A DNA stretch of 64,000 bases from Chlorogloeopsis fritschii PCC 6912 (GTDB lineage: Bacteria > Cyanobacteriota > Cyanobacteriia > Cyanobacteriales > Nostocaceae): assembly GCF_000317285.1 (NCBI RefSeq), contig NZ_AJLN01000100.1, forward strand, positions 1 through 64,000, read 5' to 3'. The position numbers were made by a program, and so were the translations under genes. Each line of letters begins with the position of its first letter. Positions within the stretch are counted from its first letter, which is position 1. Below are positions 34,180-43,484 of this stretch, in pieces. The notes under the pieces are model-generated. The model made no database searches, was not told the origin of the DNA, and was given only the letters and a program-made list of their open reading frames with translations.

Positions 34180-35142
34180 CTACACTGTAAAAATATCTTC
34201 ATCTGCCCAATCTGGTGCTGCATCTTTGGCGACTACTGTGAGTAAAGCATATTCTTTTTTCTTCATGCCTGGCGGTATTTCTTTAGGAACCCCCATTACT
34301 GTTTGTGTTTTAAATACTGTTCCCGGTTTGAGATCGTAGAAGGGAAATTCTGGTTCGGTGCAACCTAAACAAGGCATTCCAGCGCGGGTTTTAGAAGAAA
34401 CGCGATTCCACAAAATCCGGTTGCAGGAAGAATGAGTCATAGGGCCACGACAACCCAAGTCATAGAACAGACAACCTTTACGCTGACCGAATTCGGCGGT
34501 TGTGGCTTTGTAGGCAAAGTGAATGTTGCGGGTACAACCTGTTTGGGTAAAGGTTTTAAAGAAGGTTTGGGGACGATTGAGTTCGTCAAGGGTGATATCA
34601 TCTAAACGACCTGTGGCGATCGCAACTAATATCTGCGTTATCCAATCGGGATGGGCAGGGCATCCGGGAATATTAATCACGGGTAGTCCAGCTTTGGATT
34701 TGTAATCTGCCCCTAAGAAGCCACCCTTTTGACGTTTGAGAAATTGCAATCCTTGGGATTCACTAGGGTTGGGTGCCATTGCGGGAATTCCACCCCAAGT
34801 AGCGCAGTCACCCACAGCTACCACAAACTTAGCTACTTTTGCTAAGTCGTTCACCCAATTTTTCATCGGACGGTGGGCAAAGCGGTTCCATTCTCCCGTA
34901 CCGTTGGGAGCATTAACTACTGTACCTTCAAATACCAAAATATCTAGGGGAATTTTGCCGAGAACACAATCCCACAGCATTGCTTGCAAACTGTCCCCTA
35001 GCTCCAGTCCCAAGGAAGGATGCCACAGTACCTTAATACCGAAATCGGCAATTAAATCGCAAACAGTTGGTTCTTCAGCATTTAAAAATGACATGGTGTT
35101 GCCTGAACAAGCACCACCTTGTAGCCAGATTACGTTAGTCAT
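34180..35142 (-). CDS. hupS: Uptake [NiFe] hydrogenase small subunit
   Basis: A 320-residue small subunit that holds the iron-sulfur clusters passing electrons from the NiFe site. The proximal-cluster start LQGGACSGNTMSFL (C12), GDCATWGGIPAM, the CPAHPDW segment and the C-terminal cluster region (LGCRGPMTHSSCNRILWN, PCLGCTEPEFPF) are all there. There is no Tat signal peptide, which is normal for cyanobacterial HupS and differs from most proteobacterial uptake enzymes. Transcribed towards hupL with 56 bp between the coding regions. Expression in related strains depends on nitrogen step-down and heterocyst differentiation; a candidate NtcA site is listed upstream. Confidence 0.97.
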   Translation of the reverse strand: MTNVIWLQGGACSGNTMSFLNAEEPTVCDLIADFGIKVLWHPSLGLELGDSLQAMLWDCVLGKIPLDILVFEGTVVNAPNGTGEWNRFAHRPMKNWVNDLAKVAKFVVAVGDCATWGGIPAMAPNPSESQGLQFLKRQKGGFLGADYKSKAGLPVINIPGCPAHPDWITQILVAIATGRLDDITLDELNRPQTFFKTFTQTGCTRNIHFAYKATTAEFGQRKGCLFYDLGCRGPMTHSSCNRILWNRVSSKTRAGMPCLGCTEPEFPFYDLKPGTVFKTQTVMGVPKEIPPGMKKKEYALLTVVAKDAAPDWADEDIFTV

Positions 35143-35210
35143 TGGCTGCGCATTTGTGTTGTTTAAAATACAAAACTTAGGAAGTTTAACAGTGTAGTGG
35201 GTACTGGGTG

Positions 35211-35250
35211 TCAGTTATCAGTTAACAGTTATCAGTTAACAGTTAACTGA
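35211..35250. repeat. Short tandem heptamer repeat upstream of hupS
   Basis: Alternating CAGTTAT and CAGTTAA units lie about 70-110 bp upstream of the hupS start, inside the probable 5' leader. The unit is the same as at 22054-22087. Confidence 0.85.
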
Positions 35251-35368
35251 TTGATTCCCCGATCCCCAATCCCCTTTACTATCAATGGCTTTTCGTTTCT
35301 ATTGTAGACATTTAAATAAAAATTAACGTATTTATGAAAACTAAAACAACATAATATTCTAGTTTAAA

Positions 35369-35384
35369 TGTTATAGTAAATACA
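35369..35384 (-). promoter_or_regulatory. Candidate NtcA-binding site of hupSL
   Basis: On the minus strand the sequence is TGTA-N8-AACA, one base away from the NtcA consensus TGTA-N8-TACA (core GTA-N8-TAC). It is centred about 234 bp upstream of the hupS start, roughly the distance at which hupSL promoter elements lie in Nostoc-type strains. A -10 box at the expected spacing is not clear, so the assignment is tentative. Confidence 0.35.
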
Positions 35385-35611
35385 TTATATAAAGTACAAA
35401 TAACTGTTTTATAATTACGTATTTGTTAGCTCTGCAAAAGCTAAAAGTCTTTTTTTAAAGTCAGTGCAAATATATATCCAAGTTAGATTACCTAAAATCA
35501 AATATGAAAAAGATACTCTCACAAGTCAAGGCTTTTTTAAATTTTAAATATGATGAGTATTGAATCAAGCAGTAATTATTACTTAATACTTAGGTGTAAA
35601 CTAAAAACACA

Positions 35612-35642
35612 GATCCCCGACTTCTTTGAGAAGTCGGGGATC
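35612..35642. repeat. Dispersed hairpin GATCCCCGACTTCT...AGAAGTCGGGGATC, copy 1
   Basis: A perfect 14-bp stem with a TTG loop, preceded by AAACACA and followed by TTAC. The same hairpin with a different loop (TACC) occurs at 54623-54654. It is a small dispersed palindromic element; it could also act as a bidirectional terminator. Confidence 0.85.
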
Positions 35643-35926
35643 TTACGATATTATTTAAAAATGTAAGTCTAGTAACTAGATTTTTAGTTGCATTTTATTT
35701 TATATTAAAAGTAGAAAAGCTAAGGTGAATTCAAGAAAATTGACGAAAAGTTTTAGTAACAATTTAGAGATTTACTGAGAGCCTATCTGACAGATGAGCG
35801 GCTAAAAAAGCCACAATTTGTATAAGTTTAAACATTATTTGTAGGTAATCTGGCTAAAGATTTTGGTTGATTACTAGTTAGCATAAAGTTAAAAGCTGCC
35901 TTCCTACTTGCGACTCCACATCTGAC

Positions 35927-36889
35927 ATGATACCAACTATTACTGATGCCGCAGTGAAAGCAGCGATCGCTGCTATTGCCTCTGAATCAGCATCAACAAA
36001 AGACAAAATTGAGATGTTGATTGAGATGGCACATGGTTTTGTGAAAAAGCCGAAAACAGCTCAAGATTTGTGGAATGCGATCGCGCTATACGAACAGGCA
36101 GAAGAATTATCTGGTGAAGATTACCCACTTTTGAAGGTGCGGGCGAAAGTGGGGATAGGAGGGGCGCTGCGGGCAATCCCAGATGGTACAGAAGAATTGC
36201 TGCTGCAAGCGAAAGCGACTTACACAGAAGCTTTGCCGATATTGCAAAAGTTGGCATCTCCGGAAGAAGTTGCCGAAGCCCAGATGAACTACGGCTTGAT
36301 ATTGCAATCTTTAGTGCCGTTAAATTTGGCAAAGGTAGTAGACAGCATTCAGGCGTATCAAGAAGCCTTGCGGGTATTTACTTGGGATACATATCCACAG
36401 GAATATGCAATCTTACACAACAATATAGCGATCGCTTACCTTTCCATGTCTAGTGGTTCGCAGCAGCAATATTTGTTTGAAGGCTTGGCTGTACAGTCTT
36501 TTGAGGTGGCGCTCAAGCGAATAAACCTGATCGAACACCCTAGAGAATATGCAATGTTGCAGAACAATTTAGGCAACGCATTGCAATACTTACCATCTGC
36601 CCATCCTGTAGATAATTTAGTGCGGGCGATCGCAGCTTACAACGAAGCATTAAAAGTACGCAACTCCAGAGACACACCTTTAGAATACGCCAACACCATT
36701 TCTAACAAAGCCAACGCCTTATTCAATTTACCCGATGATTTGGAGAAGCCAGAAATCGGCAATCCTAAAAATCTCTTACAAGCGCGTGGATATTTTCAAG
36801 AAGCCTGGGAAATTTTTACACAGTACGGACAAATAGAGCAAGCCGAAGTTGTAGCCCAAACATTGCAAGAGTTAAAGGTTAATGGCTAA
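35927..36889 (+). CDS. TPR-like protein, first gene of the extended hyp train
   Basis: A 320-residue helical protein with tetratricopeptide-like repeats: AIALYEQAEELSGEDYPLLK, ATYTEALPILQKLASPEEVAEAQMNYG, SIQAYQEALRVF...YAILHNNIAIAYLSM, and AIAAYNEALKVRN...YANTISNKANAL. No signal peptide. It starts the plus-strand row running to hypB. A TPR gene in the interval between hupSL and hypF is also found in Anabaena and Nostoc, where these extra genes are co-transcribed with hyp genes and have been suggested to help assemble the small subunit. Its partner is unknown. Confidence 0.75.
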   Translation: MIPTITDAAVKAAIAAIASESASTKDKIEMLIEMAHGFVKKPKTAQDLWNAIALYEQAEELSGEDYPLLKVRAKVGIGGALRAIPDGTEELLLQAKATYTEALPILQKLASPEEVAEAQMNYGLILQSLVPLNLAKVVDSIQAYQEALRVFTWDTYPQEYAILHNNIAIAYLSMSSGSQQQYLFEGLAVQSFEVALKRINLIEHPREYAMLQNNLGNALQYLPSAHPVDNLVRAIAAYNEALKVRNSRDTPLEYANTISNKANALFNLPDDLEKPEIGNPKNLLQARGYFQEAWEIFTQYGQIEQAEVVAQTLQELKVNG

Positions 36890-36933
36890 TAGAATATTGT
36901 AATTATCAATGAAAAATATGAGGAGAATAAACA

Positions 36934-37173
36934 ATGACTGAGGTATTTACAAGTTTAGCAGGTAATGACATTAATTTAGTTACAGTTTTGATTTACTTAG
37001 TAATAGCAACTGTATTATCTCTAGTAGGTGGTGCGATTGGTGGCATTTTATTAGCGGGTGAAGAATTAGGTAATCAGTTTGCTGCGATGATAGGTGGATT
37101 ATTTGCCCCTGCTGGTGTGATTCCAGCGATAGTATTAGGATTAATTTTACTAAATTTTTGTCCTAAATTTTAG
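36934..37173 (+). CDS. Small membrane protein of the extended hyp train (79 residues)
   Basis: A 79-residue protein with two hydrophobic segments (VLIYLVIATVLSLVGGAIGG and AAMIGGLFAPAGVIPAIVLG) separated by a GEELGN turn. An AGGAG ribosome binding site lies nine bases before the ATG. It is 44 bp after the TPR gene and 8 bp before the next small gene. Small membrane proteins at this place accompany hup/hyp clusters of heterocystous cyanobacteria; a membrane-anchoring role for HupSL is conceivable but not shown. Confidence 0.75.
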   Translation: MTEVFTSLAGNDINLVTVLIYLVIATVLSLVGGAIGGILLAGEELGNQFAAMIGGLFAPAGVIPAIVLGLILLNFCPKF

Positions 37174-37181
37174 GAGGTTTC

Positions 37182-37406
37182 ATGTTAGAAATAGGCTGGT
37201 TTTCTGCCAAATTATTTCTTAAAGGCAAACTAATACGTGAGCCACAATATTTTTGGCGGCAAGTTGGAATTGGTACTAGTATAAGTTCACTACTACTATT
37301 TTTACTTTTACTCTTGAAATTTCCGCTTTGGCTAACAGTGGCGGCATCTAGCTTAACAACGGGTACTATTATGCCGTTTCTACTCAAAGATTTCAAAATG
37401 AAGTAA
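37182..37406 (+). CDS. Small membrane protein of the extended hyp train (74 residues)
   Basis: A 74-residue protein with an N-terminal amphipathic stretch (SAKLFLKGKLIREPQYFWRQ) and two short hydrophobic segments (SSLLLFLLLLLKFPLWLTVAA and TTGTIMPFLL). A strong AGGAGG at 37173-37178 precedes the ATG and overlaps the stop region of the previous gene, so the two are translationally close. Family unknown to me; the position next to the 79-residue membrane protein suggests the two act together. Confidence 0.72.
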   Translation: MLEIGWFSAKLFLKGKLIREPQYFWRQVGIGTSISSLLLFLLLLLKFPLWLTVAASSLTTGTIMPFLLKDFKMK

Positions 37407-37578
37407 TTTATTAATTACTAATTGTCATAGGGATTAGAAACATACGGCTAATAAAATTCGCAGCTACACAAACCAAGTTCGCCGATGTGGATTGATGTTG
37501 AGCCTGCGGAGGCAGGATTTATTTTTATAGCCCCAGACTTCCAGTCTGAGGGCAATTATAAACAATAACAAAAATATA

Positions 37579-38055
37579 ATGGCTACTCTTGAGGAATTGG
37601 TACAAGAAATTAGTCGATTTGAGGCAATTATATCTGAGTGGGATGAAAGCAAAAGAGGCGTAGCTATAGGGTTGAAAAGGGCAATAGAAGAATTGCATAA
37701 AGAAGTTTTAACCCGCTTAATCAAGAGTATAAAACAAGAATCAATGCCAGCACTGCGTAATGCCGTTAAGGATGAGGTAGTCTACGGTGTATTGCTTTAT
37801 CATGAATTAGTAAAACCACCAAAACCACCTTTAACAAAACGTATTCAACAAGCCTTAGATGAAGTGCGCCCAAGTTTGAAAAGTCATAATGGTGATGTGG
37901 AATTAGTAACTATTAAAGAACCAGATACAGTAGAAGTTAAGCTAATTGGTGCTTGTGGTAATTGCCCTGCTTCAACATTAACTTTATCTCAAGGAATTGA
38001 ACAGACGATTAAAATGTATTGTCCAGAAATTACTAATGTAGTTGCCGTTAAATAA
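37579..38055 (+). CDS. NifU C-terminal domain-like iron-sulfur protein
   Basis: A 158-residue protein. The last 75 residues form a NifU C-terminal (Nfu) domain with LDEVRPSLKSHNGDVELV and the cluster-binding CGNC (C126, C129). The first 85 residues are helical and charged, without the NifU scaffold or ferredoxin domains. Nfu domains carry and transfer Fe-S clusters. In this place, between hupS and hypF, it is a candidate carrier for the three Fe-S clusters of HupS, an inference consistent with proposals for the extended hyp operon in Nostoc. It is 28 bp before the NHL gene. Confidence 0.85.
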   Translation: MATLEELVQEISRFEAIISEWDESKRGVAIGLKRAIEELHKEVLTRLIKSIKQESMPALRNAVKDEVVYGVLLYHELVKPPKPPLTKRIQQALDEVRPSLKSHNGDVELVTIKEPDTVEVKLIGACGNCPASTLTLSQGIEQTIKMYCPEITNVVAVK

Positions 38056-38083
38056 AGGCTAAAAGGTTAACTTCTCTTAAATA

Positions 38084-39292
38084 ATGAATAGCCGCATCCA
38101 AATTACTTCCAAATCGAATTTCCAAACTCAAGCAACAGACATTCCTCAAAATTTTCCTCTTTCATCAGAAGGTGCAGAGATAATTTTAGGAAGGATGATA
38201 GCACCAGGAGAATTGGCAACTCCTCTTGCACCTAGTAGTATTGAAATGTTCGGCCCACGTGCAGCTTGTTTAAAATCAGAAAAAGGGCTTTTGTGGGTGT
38301 CGGATACGGGACATCATCGCTTATTAGGATGGCGGAATATACCTACTCAAGATAGCCAACCTGCTGATTGGGTAATTGGGCAACCAGATTTTCATAGTGA
38401 GGGACAAAATGCTAAAGGTACACCAGGAAATAATACTTTTAGTGTGCCGACTGGCATTTGTTATTGTGGAGAAGGAATGGCAGTAGCAGATGCATGGAAT
38501 CACCGCGTTTTAATTTGGAAAAAAGTACCAGAAGACAGCAATGTTCCAGCAGATTTAGTATTAGGACAAGCTAATTTTAGTGAGAATGAACCAAATCGGG
38601 GTAAGCAAAAAGCAGAAGCAAATACTCTGAACTGGTGTTATGGAGTTTTCTATCACAATGGGCGGTTATTTGTAGCTGATACAGGTAATCGGCGCGTGTT
38701 AGTTTGGCATCAATTACCAGAAGAAAATAGTCAACCGGCAGATTTAGTTTTGGGGCAGCCAGATATGACATCACGCAATGAAAATGGCGGCGGTACTCCT
38801 TCCGCATCGAGTATGCGCTGGTGTCACGATATTACCTTTTGGGTAGACAATCTGGTTGTGACTGATGCGGGAAATAATCGTGTGATGATTTGGGATGGAA
38901 TGCCCACAGAAAACAATACACCTTGTACTGTAGTATTAGGACAAAAAAGTTTTGATGTTGTTGAAATTAATCAAGGAGTTTATTTCCCAAGTTCTAGCAG
39001 TTTGAGTATGCCTTATGGTGTGGATGCTGCTGGCGATAGGTTGTTGGTAGCAGATACTGCTAATTCTCGAATATTAGGTTGGAAAAAGCCTGAGTCTATT
39101 TTATCTTTACAAGAAACTGCTGCGGATGCGATCGCCGGACAAAATAATTTTCTAAGTAAGAGTGAAAATCGTGATTTTGGGCAACCGAAGCGAGATAGTC
39201 TAAGTTGGTGTTATGGAATCAAGATTTGTGGTAAGACGGCGGTAATTGCTGATTCGGGAAATAATCGAGTTTTACTTTGGCAATTAAGATAA
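38084..39292 (+). CDS. NHL-repeat beta-propeller protein
   Basis: A 402-residue protein with repeated NHL-type blades: LWVSDTGHHRLLGW, MAVADAWNHRVLIW, LFVADTGNRRVLVW, LVVTDAGNNRVMIW, LLVADTANSRILGW and AVIADSGNNRVLLW, six visible copies alternating with (A/L)DLVLGQ(A/P) segments. It should fold as a six-bladed propeller, usually a protein-interaction scaffold. No signal peptide, so cytosolic. It follows the NifU-like gene by 28 bp and precedes hypF by 138 bp. The conserved position in hup/hyp clusters hints at a scaffold for hydrogenase maturation; the exact role is unknown. Confidence 0.85.
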   Translation: MNSRIQITSKSNFQTQATDIPQNFPLSSEGAEIILGRMIAPGELATPLAPSSIEMFGPRAACLKSEKGLLWVSDTGHHRLLGWRNIPTQDSQPADWVIGQPDFHSEGQNAKGTPGNNTFSVPTGICYCGEGMAVADAWNHRVLIWKKVPEDSNVPADLVLGQANFSENEPNRGKQKAEANTLNWCYGVFYHNGRLFVADTGNRRVLVWHQLPEENSQPADLVLGQPDMTSRNENGGGTPSASSMRWCHDITFWVDNLVVTDAGNNRVMIWDGMPTENNTPCTVVLGQKSFDVVEINQGVYFPSSSSLSMPYGVDAAGDRLLVADTANSRILGWKKPESILSLQETAADAIAGQNNFLSKSENRDFGQPKRDSLSWCYGIKICGKTAVIADSGNNRVLLWQLR

Positions 39293-39430
39293 ATATTTAT
39301 TTTCTTAAATAAGAAAGTTTTCATGAAACAAACCACAAAGTACACGAAGTACACAAAGAAAGAACGCATATAAGAAATTAGTAATTTTTAATCAAGATAT
39401 TTAAATGTTTTGGGGGTGAGATTCTGCAAA

Positions 39431-41782
39431 ATGACTGTTGAAGAAATTCGAGTGCGAGGTACTGTTCAAGGTGTAGGATTTCGCCCTACTGTTTATCGTC
39501 TGGCAAAAGCCTGCGGTTTGCATGGCGATGTTTGTAATGACGGTGAAGGCGTCGTAATTCGTGTATCTGGAACTGATGCATCTATAGAAGAATTTATTCG
39601 CAAATTGCAGCAAGAATGCCCACCTTTAGCAAGAATTAATGAAATTAAGCGCAAGCGTTATGAAGGGGAAATTTCCTTCGATGATTTTGTGATTTCTCAC
39701 AGCGTTAGTAGTGTGGTAAAAACAGAAATTAGTCCCGATGCTGCCACTTGCGTGCAATGTAAAGAAGAAATTTTTGATCCTTACAGTCGCTTCTATCGCT
39801 ATCCCTTTACCAATTGTACGCATTGCGGCCCCCGTTTGAGTATTATTCGTGCCATTCCTTACGATCGCTGCAATACGAGCATGGCTAGTTTCAACCTGTG
39901 TGCGGAATGTACTAGAGAATATGATGATGTGGAAAATCGCCGCTTTCATGCTCAACCTGTAGCTTGCCACGTCTGCGGCCCCAAAGCAACTTTAGAACGT
40001 AGCGATCGCAAACCAATTACAGCTTCGATGTTTTCTATGCTGGATGATGTCGATGCTGTCTGTACGTTGTTACAAAGAGGCGAAATAGTTGCCATTAAAG
40101 GTATCGGTGGAATTCATCTTGCTTGTGATGCCACAAATGAAACTGCTGTGCAAAAACTCCGCCAGCGCAAGCAACGATATCATAAACCCTTTGCTTTAAT
40201 GGCGCGGGATATTGAGATAATTGAAAAATACTGCACTATTAGCGATAAAGAAAGAGAATTATTAGAAAGTTCTGCCGCGCCGATTGTATTACTGAAACAA
40301 AAGGCTTTATCTTCCCCTCTTCCTATCGCCCCATCTGTAGCACCAGGGCAAAATACTCTGGGCTTCATGCTACCTTATACACCTTTGCACCACTTAATCC
40401 TGAAGCGGATGAATCGCCCGATTGTCTTAACAAGTGGCAATCTTTCTGATGAACCGCAATGTATAAATAACGAAGAAGTACGAGAAAAATTAGGCAAAAT
40501 TGCAGATTATTTGCTCCTACATAATCGGGAGATTGTTAATCGAGTAGATGACTCAGTGATACGGATAGTTGGCGAGCAAGTACAAATGATTCGCCGTGCT
40601 AGAGGATACGCACCAGCACCGATTAATTTACCACCTGGATTTAATAATTTTCCGCATATTTTAGCAATGGGTGGTGAGTTAAAAAATACCTTTTGCTTGT
40701 TACGAAATGGACAAGCAATTCTATCGCAACATTTAGGAGATTTAGAAAATGCTGCTGCTTTTGCTGCCTATCAGGATACCTTGAACTTGTATTTAAATTT
40801 ATTCGAGCATAAACCAGAAGCGATCGCCATCGACAAACATCCCGAATATTTGTCATCAAAACTTGGCAAAGAACTAGCAGCTGCAAATCAAATTCAGCTT
40901 TATTCCATCCAACACCATCATGCCCATATTGCCGCTTGCATGGCAGAAAATGGTATTCCTCTAGATTCACCACCCGTATTAGGTATTGCTTTAGATGGCT
41001 TGGGTTATGGCGAAGATAATACACTCTGGGGCGGAGAATTTTTATTAGCAGATTATCGTCATTTTCAAAGATTGGCAAAATTTAAGCCAGTGCCAATGAT
41101 TGGCGGAGAAAAAGCCATCAAACAGCCTTGGCGTAACACTTGTGCTCAATTAATGTCAGCTTTCAATTGGGAAGATATCAAAAATCAATATGGAGAACTA
41201 GAAATCATCAAATTTCTTGAAAATAAACCGCTCAATATTCTCAACCAGGTTGTATCAAAAAGTATTAATTCTCCCTTAACTTCCTCAGTAGGGCGACTAT
41301 TTGATGCTGTCGCTGCTGCTATCGGAATTTGCCGAGAAGAGTGTAGCTATGAAGGGCAAGCAGCAATTGAAATGGAAGCTTTAGTCGATGCCAACTTCTT
41401 AAATAATCATGAAGAAACACTAAATTATTCTTTTAATATCGGCATTTTAGATAATATTTACTGTATAGACTCGCATCCTATGTGGCAAACCTTACTAAAT
41501 GACTTACAGCAGCAAATCTCGCCATCAGTTATAGCTGCTAAATTTCATAAAGGTTTAGCTCAAACAATTGTAGAAATGGTTAACATTATCTGCAAACAGA
41601 ATGTAATCAAAAATGTAATTTTAACAGGAGGAGTTTATCAAAATAGTATTTTGTTAGAGCAAGTTAGAAAGCGCTTACAAAAATTGGATTTGAACGTATT
41701 AACACATAGTATCATTCCCTGCAATGACGGAGGATTAGCACTTGGGCAAGCAGTAATTGCAGCTGCACAATATTATCTTTGA
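39431..41782 (+). CDS. hypF: Carbamoyltransferase HypF
   Basis: A 783-residue HypF, which turns carbamoyl phosphate into a thiocarboxamide on HypE, the source of the CN ligands of the NiFe site. Domains in order: acylphosphatase (VRGTVQGVGFRPTVYRLA), two zinc fingers (CVQC...CTHC, CAEC...CHVC), YrdC-like ATP-binding (GEIVAIKGIGGIHLACDA) and a Kae1-like domain with HHHAHIAAC and GVYQNS. I placed the start at ATG 39431; a TTG seven codons earlier is in frame but less likely. First of the classical hyp genes here. Confidence 0.96.
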   Translation: MTVEEIRVRGTVQGVGFRPTVYRLAKACGLHGDVCNDGEGVVIRVSGTDASIEEFIRKLQQECPPLARINEIKRKRYEGEISFDDFVISHSVSSVVKTEISPDAATCVQCKEEIFDPYSRFYRYPFTNCTHCGPRLSIIRAIPYDRCNTSMASFNLCAECTREYDDVENRRFHAQPVACHVCGPKATLERSDRKPITASMFSMLDDVDAVCTLLQRGEIVAIKGIGGIHLACDATNETAVQKLRQRKQRYHKPFALMARDIEIIEKYCTISDKERELLESSAAPIVLLKQKALSSPLPIAPSVAPGQNTLGFMLPYTPLHHLILKRMNRPIVLTSGNLSDEPQCINNEEVREKLGKIADYLLLHNREIVNRVDDSVIRIVGEQVQMIRRARGYAPAPINLPPGFNNFPHILAMGGELKNTFCLLRNGQAILSQHLGDLENAAAFAAYQDTLNLYLNLFEHKPEAIAIDKHPEYLSSKLGKELAAANQIQLYSIQHHHAHIAACMAENGIPLDSPPVLGIALDGLGYGEDNTLWGGEFLLADYRHFQRLAKFKPVPMIGGEKAIKQPWRNTCAQLMSAFNWEDIKNQYGELEIIKFLENKPLNILNQVVSKSINSPLTSSVGRLFDAVAAAIGICREECSYEGQAAIEMEALVDANFLNNHEETLNYSFNIGILDNIYCIDSHPMWQTLLNDLQQQISPSVIAAKFHKGLAQTIVEMVNIICKQNVIKNVILTGGVYQNSILLEQVRKRLQKLDLNVLTHSIIPCNDGGLALGQAVIAAAQYYL

Positions 41783-41941
41783 AAAACTCTGCGTTCCTCC
41801 GCGTTTTCTTAGCGTTCCTCTGCGTTTAAAACACTATATTTTAAGCTTTACTCAGTTTTCTTATTTTATCTCTGATTTAAAAATCTTTCTCAGTGCTCTC
41901 TGTGCCTCTGTGGTTAATTTTACTTATAAAGGAAATCAATA

Positions 41942-42196
41942 ATGTGTTTAGGTATCCCTGGTCAAATTATAGAAATAACCGACGCAAATAACAAATTAGC
42001 TATTGTTGATATCGGCGGTGTAAAACGTCAAGTTAATATTACTTGTATCATTGATGAACAACACCCTCCAGAAAAATGTGTTGGAGATTGGGTACTAGTT
42101 CATGTCGGATTTGCCATGAACCGTATTAACGAAAAAGAAGCAGCAGAAACATTAAACTTACTACAAGAAATTGCAGAAGTTATGTCTACTGGTTAG
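41942..42196 (+). CDS. hypC: Hydrogenase maturation chaperone HypC
   Basis: An 84-residue HypC with the invariant N-terminal MCLGIPGQI (Cys2, which binds the Fe(CN)2CO unit with HypD) and HVGFAMNRINEKEA at the usual place. It shuttles the iron unit to the large subunit precursor. An AAGGAAAT ribosome binding site precedes it. The 159-bp gap to hypF is filled with CTCTGCG-type tandem repeats. Confidence 0.96.
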   Translation: MCLGIPGQIIEITDANNKLAIVDIGGVKRQVNITCIIDEQHPPEKCVGDWVLVHVGFAMNRINEKEAAETLNLLQEIAEVMSTG

Positions 42197-42225
42197 TGGA
42201 TACTACTACCTACTAACTACTGTAC

Positions 42226-42285
42226 GGGCGGGTTTAGAAAATAAATTGTCGGTTGTAACCGAAAGATAATCAACAAAACCCGCCC
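42226..42285. repeat. Inverted repeat GGGCGGGTTT...AAACCCGCCC between hypC and hypD
   Basis: Ten-base perfect arms at 42226-42235 and 42276-42285 enclose a smaller GGTTGTAACC-type palindrome. This form of small interspersed repeat is common in filamentous cyanobacteria. It lies inside the hyp operon and might affect message processing. Confidence 0.7.
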
Positions 42286-42320
42286 CTACTATCTACTAAC
42301 TACTAACTACTAACATTTAT

Positions 42321-43466
42321 ATGAAATACGTTGATGAATTTCGCGATCCTTATAAAGCAGAGGCATTACTCTGGCAAATAGAAAAACTCTGCCACATACT
42401 AGAAAAACCGATCAAAATTATGGAAGTATGTGGCGGTCATACCCATTCTATTTTTAAATATGGCATTGAAGAAGTTTTACCCAAAGCAATTGAATTAATT
42501 CACGGGCCTGGTTGTCCAGTGTGCGTCATGCCAAAAGGTAGACTAGATGATGCGATCGCTATCTCTCAAAATCCCAACGTCATCTTTGCCACCTTTGGCG
42601 ATGCAATGCGAGTGCCGGGTTCCAAAACAAGCCTGCTACAAGCAAAAGCCCAAGGTGCAGATATCCGCATGGTTTATTCTCCCTTAGATAGTTTGAAAAT
42701 TGCCAAGCATAACCCTGATAAAGAAGTTGTATTTTTTGCCTTAGGCTTTGAAACCACAGCCCCCAGCACCGCTTTCACCATCTTGCAAGCAGCCGCAGAA
42801 AATATCAATAACTTTAGTATGTTTTGCAATCACGTCCTTGTGATTCCCGCTTTGCAAGCACTACTAGATAATCCTGACTTGCAACTAGATGGATTTATCG
42901 GCCCCGGTCATGTCAGTATGGTAATTGGCACCGATCCATATCAATTTATCTCCCGACAGTATCACAAACCGATTGTAATTTCAGGCTTTGAACCTTTAGA
43001 CATTCTCCAATCAGTTTGGATGTTGTTGCAGCAACTAGTAGATCATCGCTGTGAAGTTGAAAATCAATACAATCGACTAGTAGAGAAAGCAGGGAATCAA
43101 GTAGCGATCGCTGCCATGAATAAAGTTTTTGAAGTGCGAGAAACATTTGATTGGCGCGGCTTGGGTGACATACCTGATTCAGGATTCAAAATTCGTTCTG
43201 AATATGCTCAGTTTGATGCCGAACATAAATTTACTATTCCCAATATCAAAGTTGCCGATCATAAAGCTTGTCAGTGTGGAGAGATTCTCAAAGGCGTATT
43301 GAAGCCTTGGCAATGCAAAGTTTTTGGTACAGCTTGCACCCCAGAAACCCCAATAGGAACTTGTATGGTTTCCTCAGAGGGTGCTTGTGCAGCTTACTAC
43401 AAATATGGGCGCTTTTCTCAGGTAGTGAAGAATGAAGAGGTTGAGAAAGAAAAAGTAAAGGTATAG
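42321..43466 (+). CDS. hypD: Hydrogenase maturation protein HypD
   Basis: A 381-residue HypD, the Fe-S protein that with HypC assembles the Fe(CN)2CO moiety. Conserved blocks: MEVCGGHTHSIFKYGIEEVLP with the catalytic Cys, HGPGCPVCVMP, ALGFETTAPST, GFIGPGHVSMVIG and the C-terminal cluster Cys in ACQCGEILKG, CKVFGTACTPETPIGTCMVSSEGACAAYY. Complete at both ends. Followed by a repeat-rich 210-bp gap and the broken tautomerase gene. Confidence 0.96.
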   Translation: MKYVDEFRDPYKAEALLWQIEKLCHILEKPIKIMEVCGGHTHSIFKYGIEEVLPKAIELIHGPGCPVCVMPKGRLDDAIAISQNPNVIFATFGDAMRVPGSKTSLLQAKAQGADIRMVYSPLDSLKIAKHNPDKEVVFFALGFETTAPSTAFTILQAAAENINNFSMFCNHVLVIPALQALLDNPDLQLDGFIGPGHVSMVIGTDPYQFISRQYHKPIVISGFEPLDILQSVWMLLQQLVDHRCEVENQYNRLVEKAGNQVAIAAMNKVFEVRETFDWRGLGDIPDSGFKIRSEYAQFDAEHKFTIPNIKVADHKACQCGEILKGVLKPWQCKVFGTACTPETPIGTCMVSSEGACAAYYKYGRFSQVVKNEEVEKEKVKV

Positions 43467-43484
43467 TGAACCTTAAATTGTAGC

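Larger units (their letters stand above)
35143..35926. promoter_or_regulatory. Divergent control region between hupSL and the hyp gene train
   Basis: A 784-bp gap that must contain the hupSL promoter (minus) and that of the TPR-to-hypB train (plus). Contents: a CAGTTA(T/A) tandem repeat at 35211-35250, a candidate NtcA site at 35369-35384, and a 14-bp hairpin at 35612-35642. The part from 35330 to 35600 is strongly AT-rich. No small ORF is convincing. Confidence 0.7.

Noticed and set aside
34736-35197. Plus-strand ORF of 153 codons over hupS
   Set aside because: Antisense of a highly conserved hydrogenase gene; composition follows the hupS codons.
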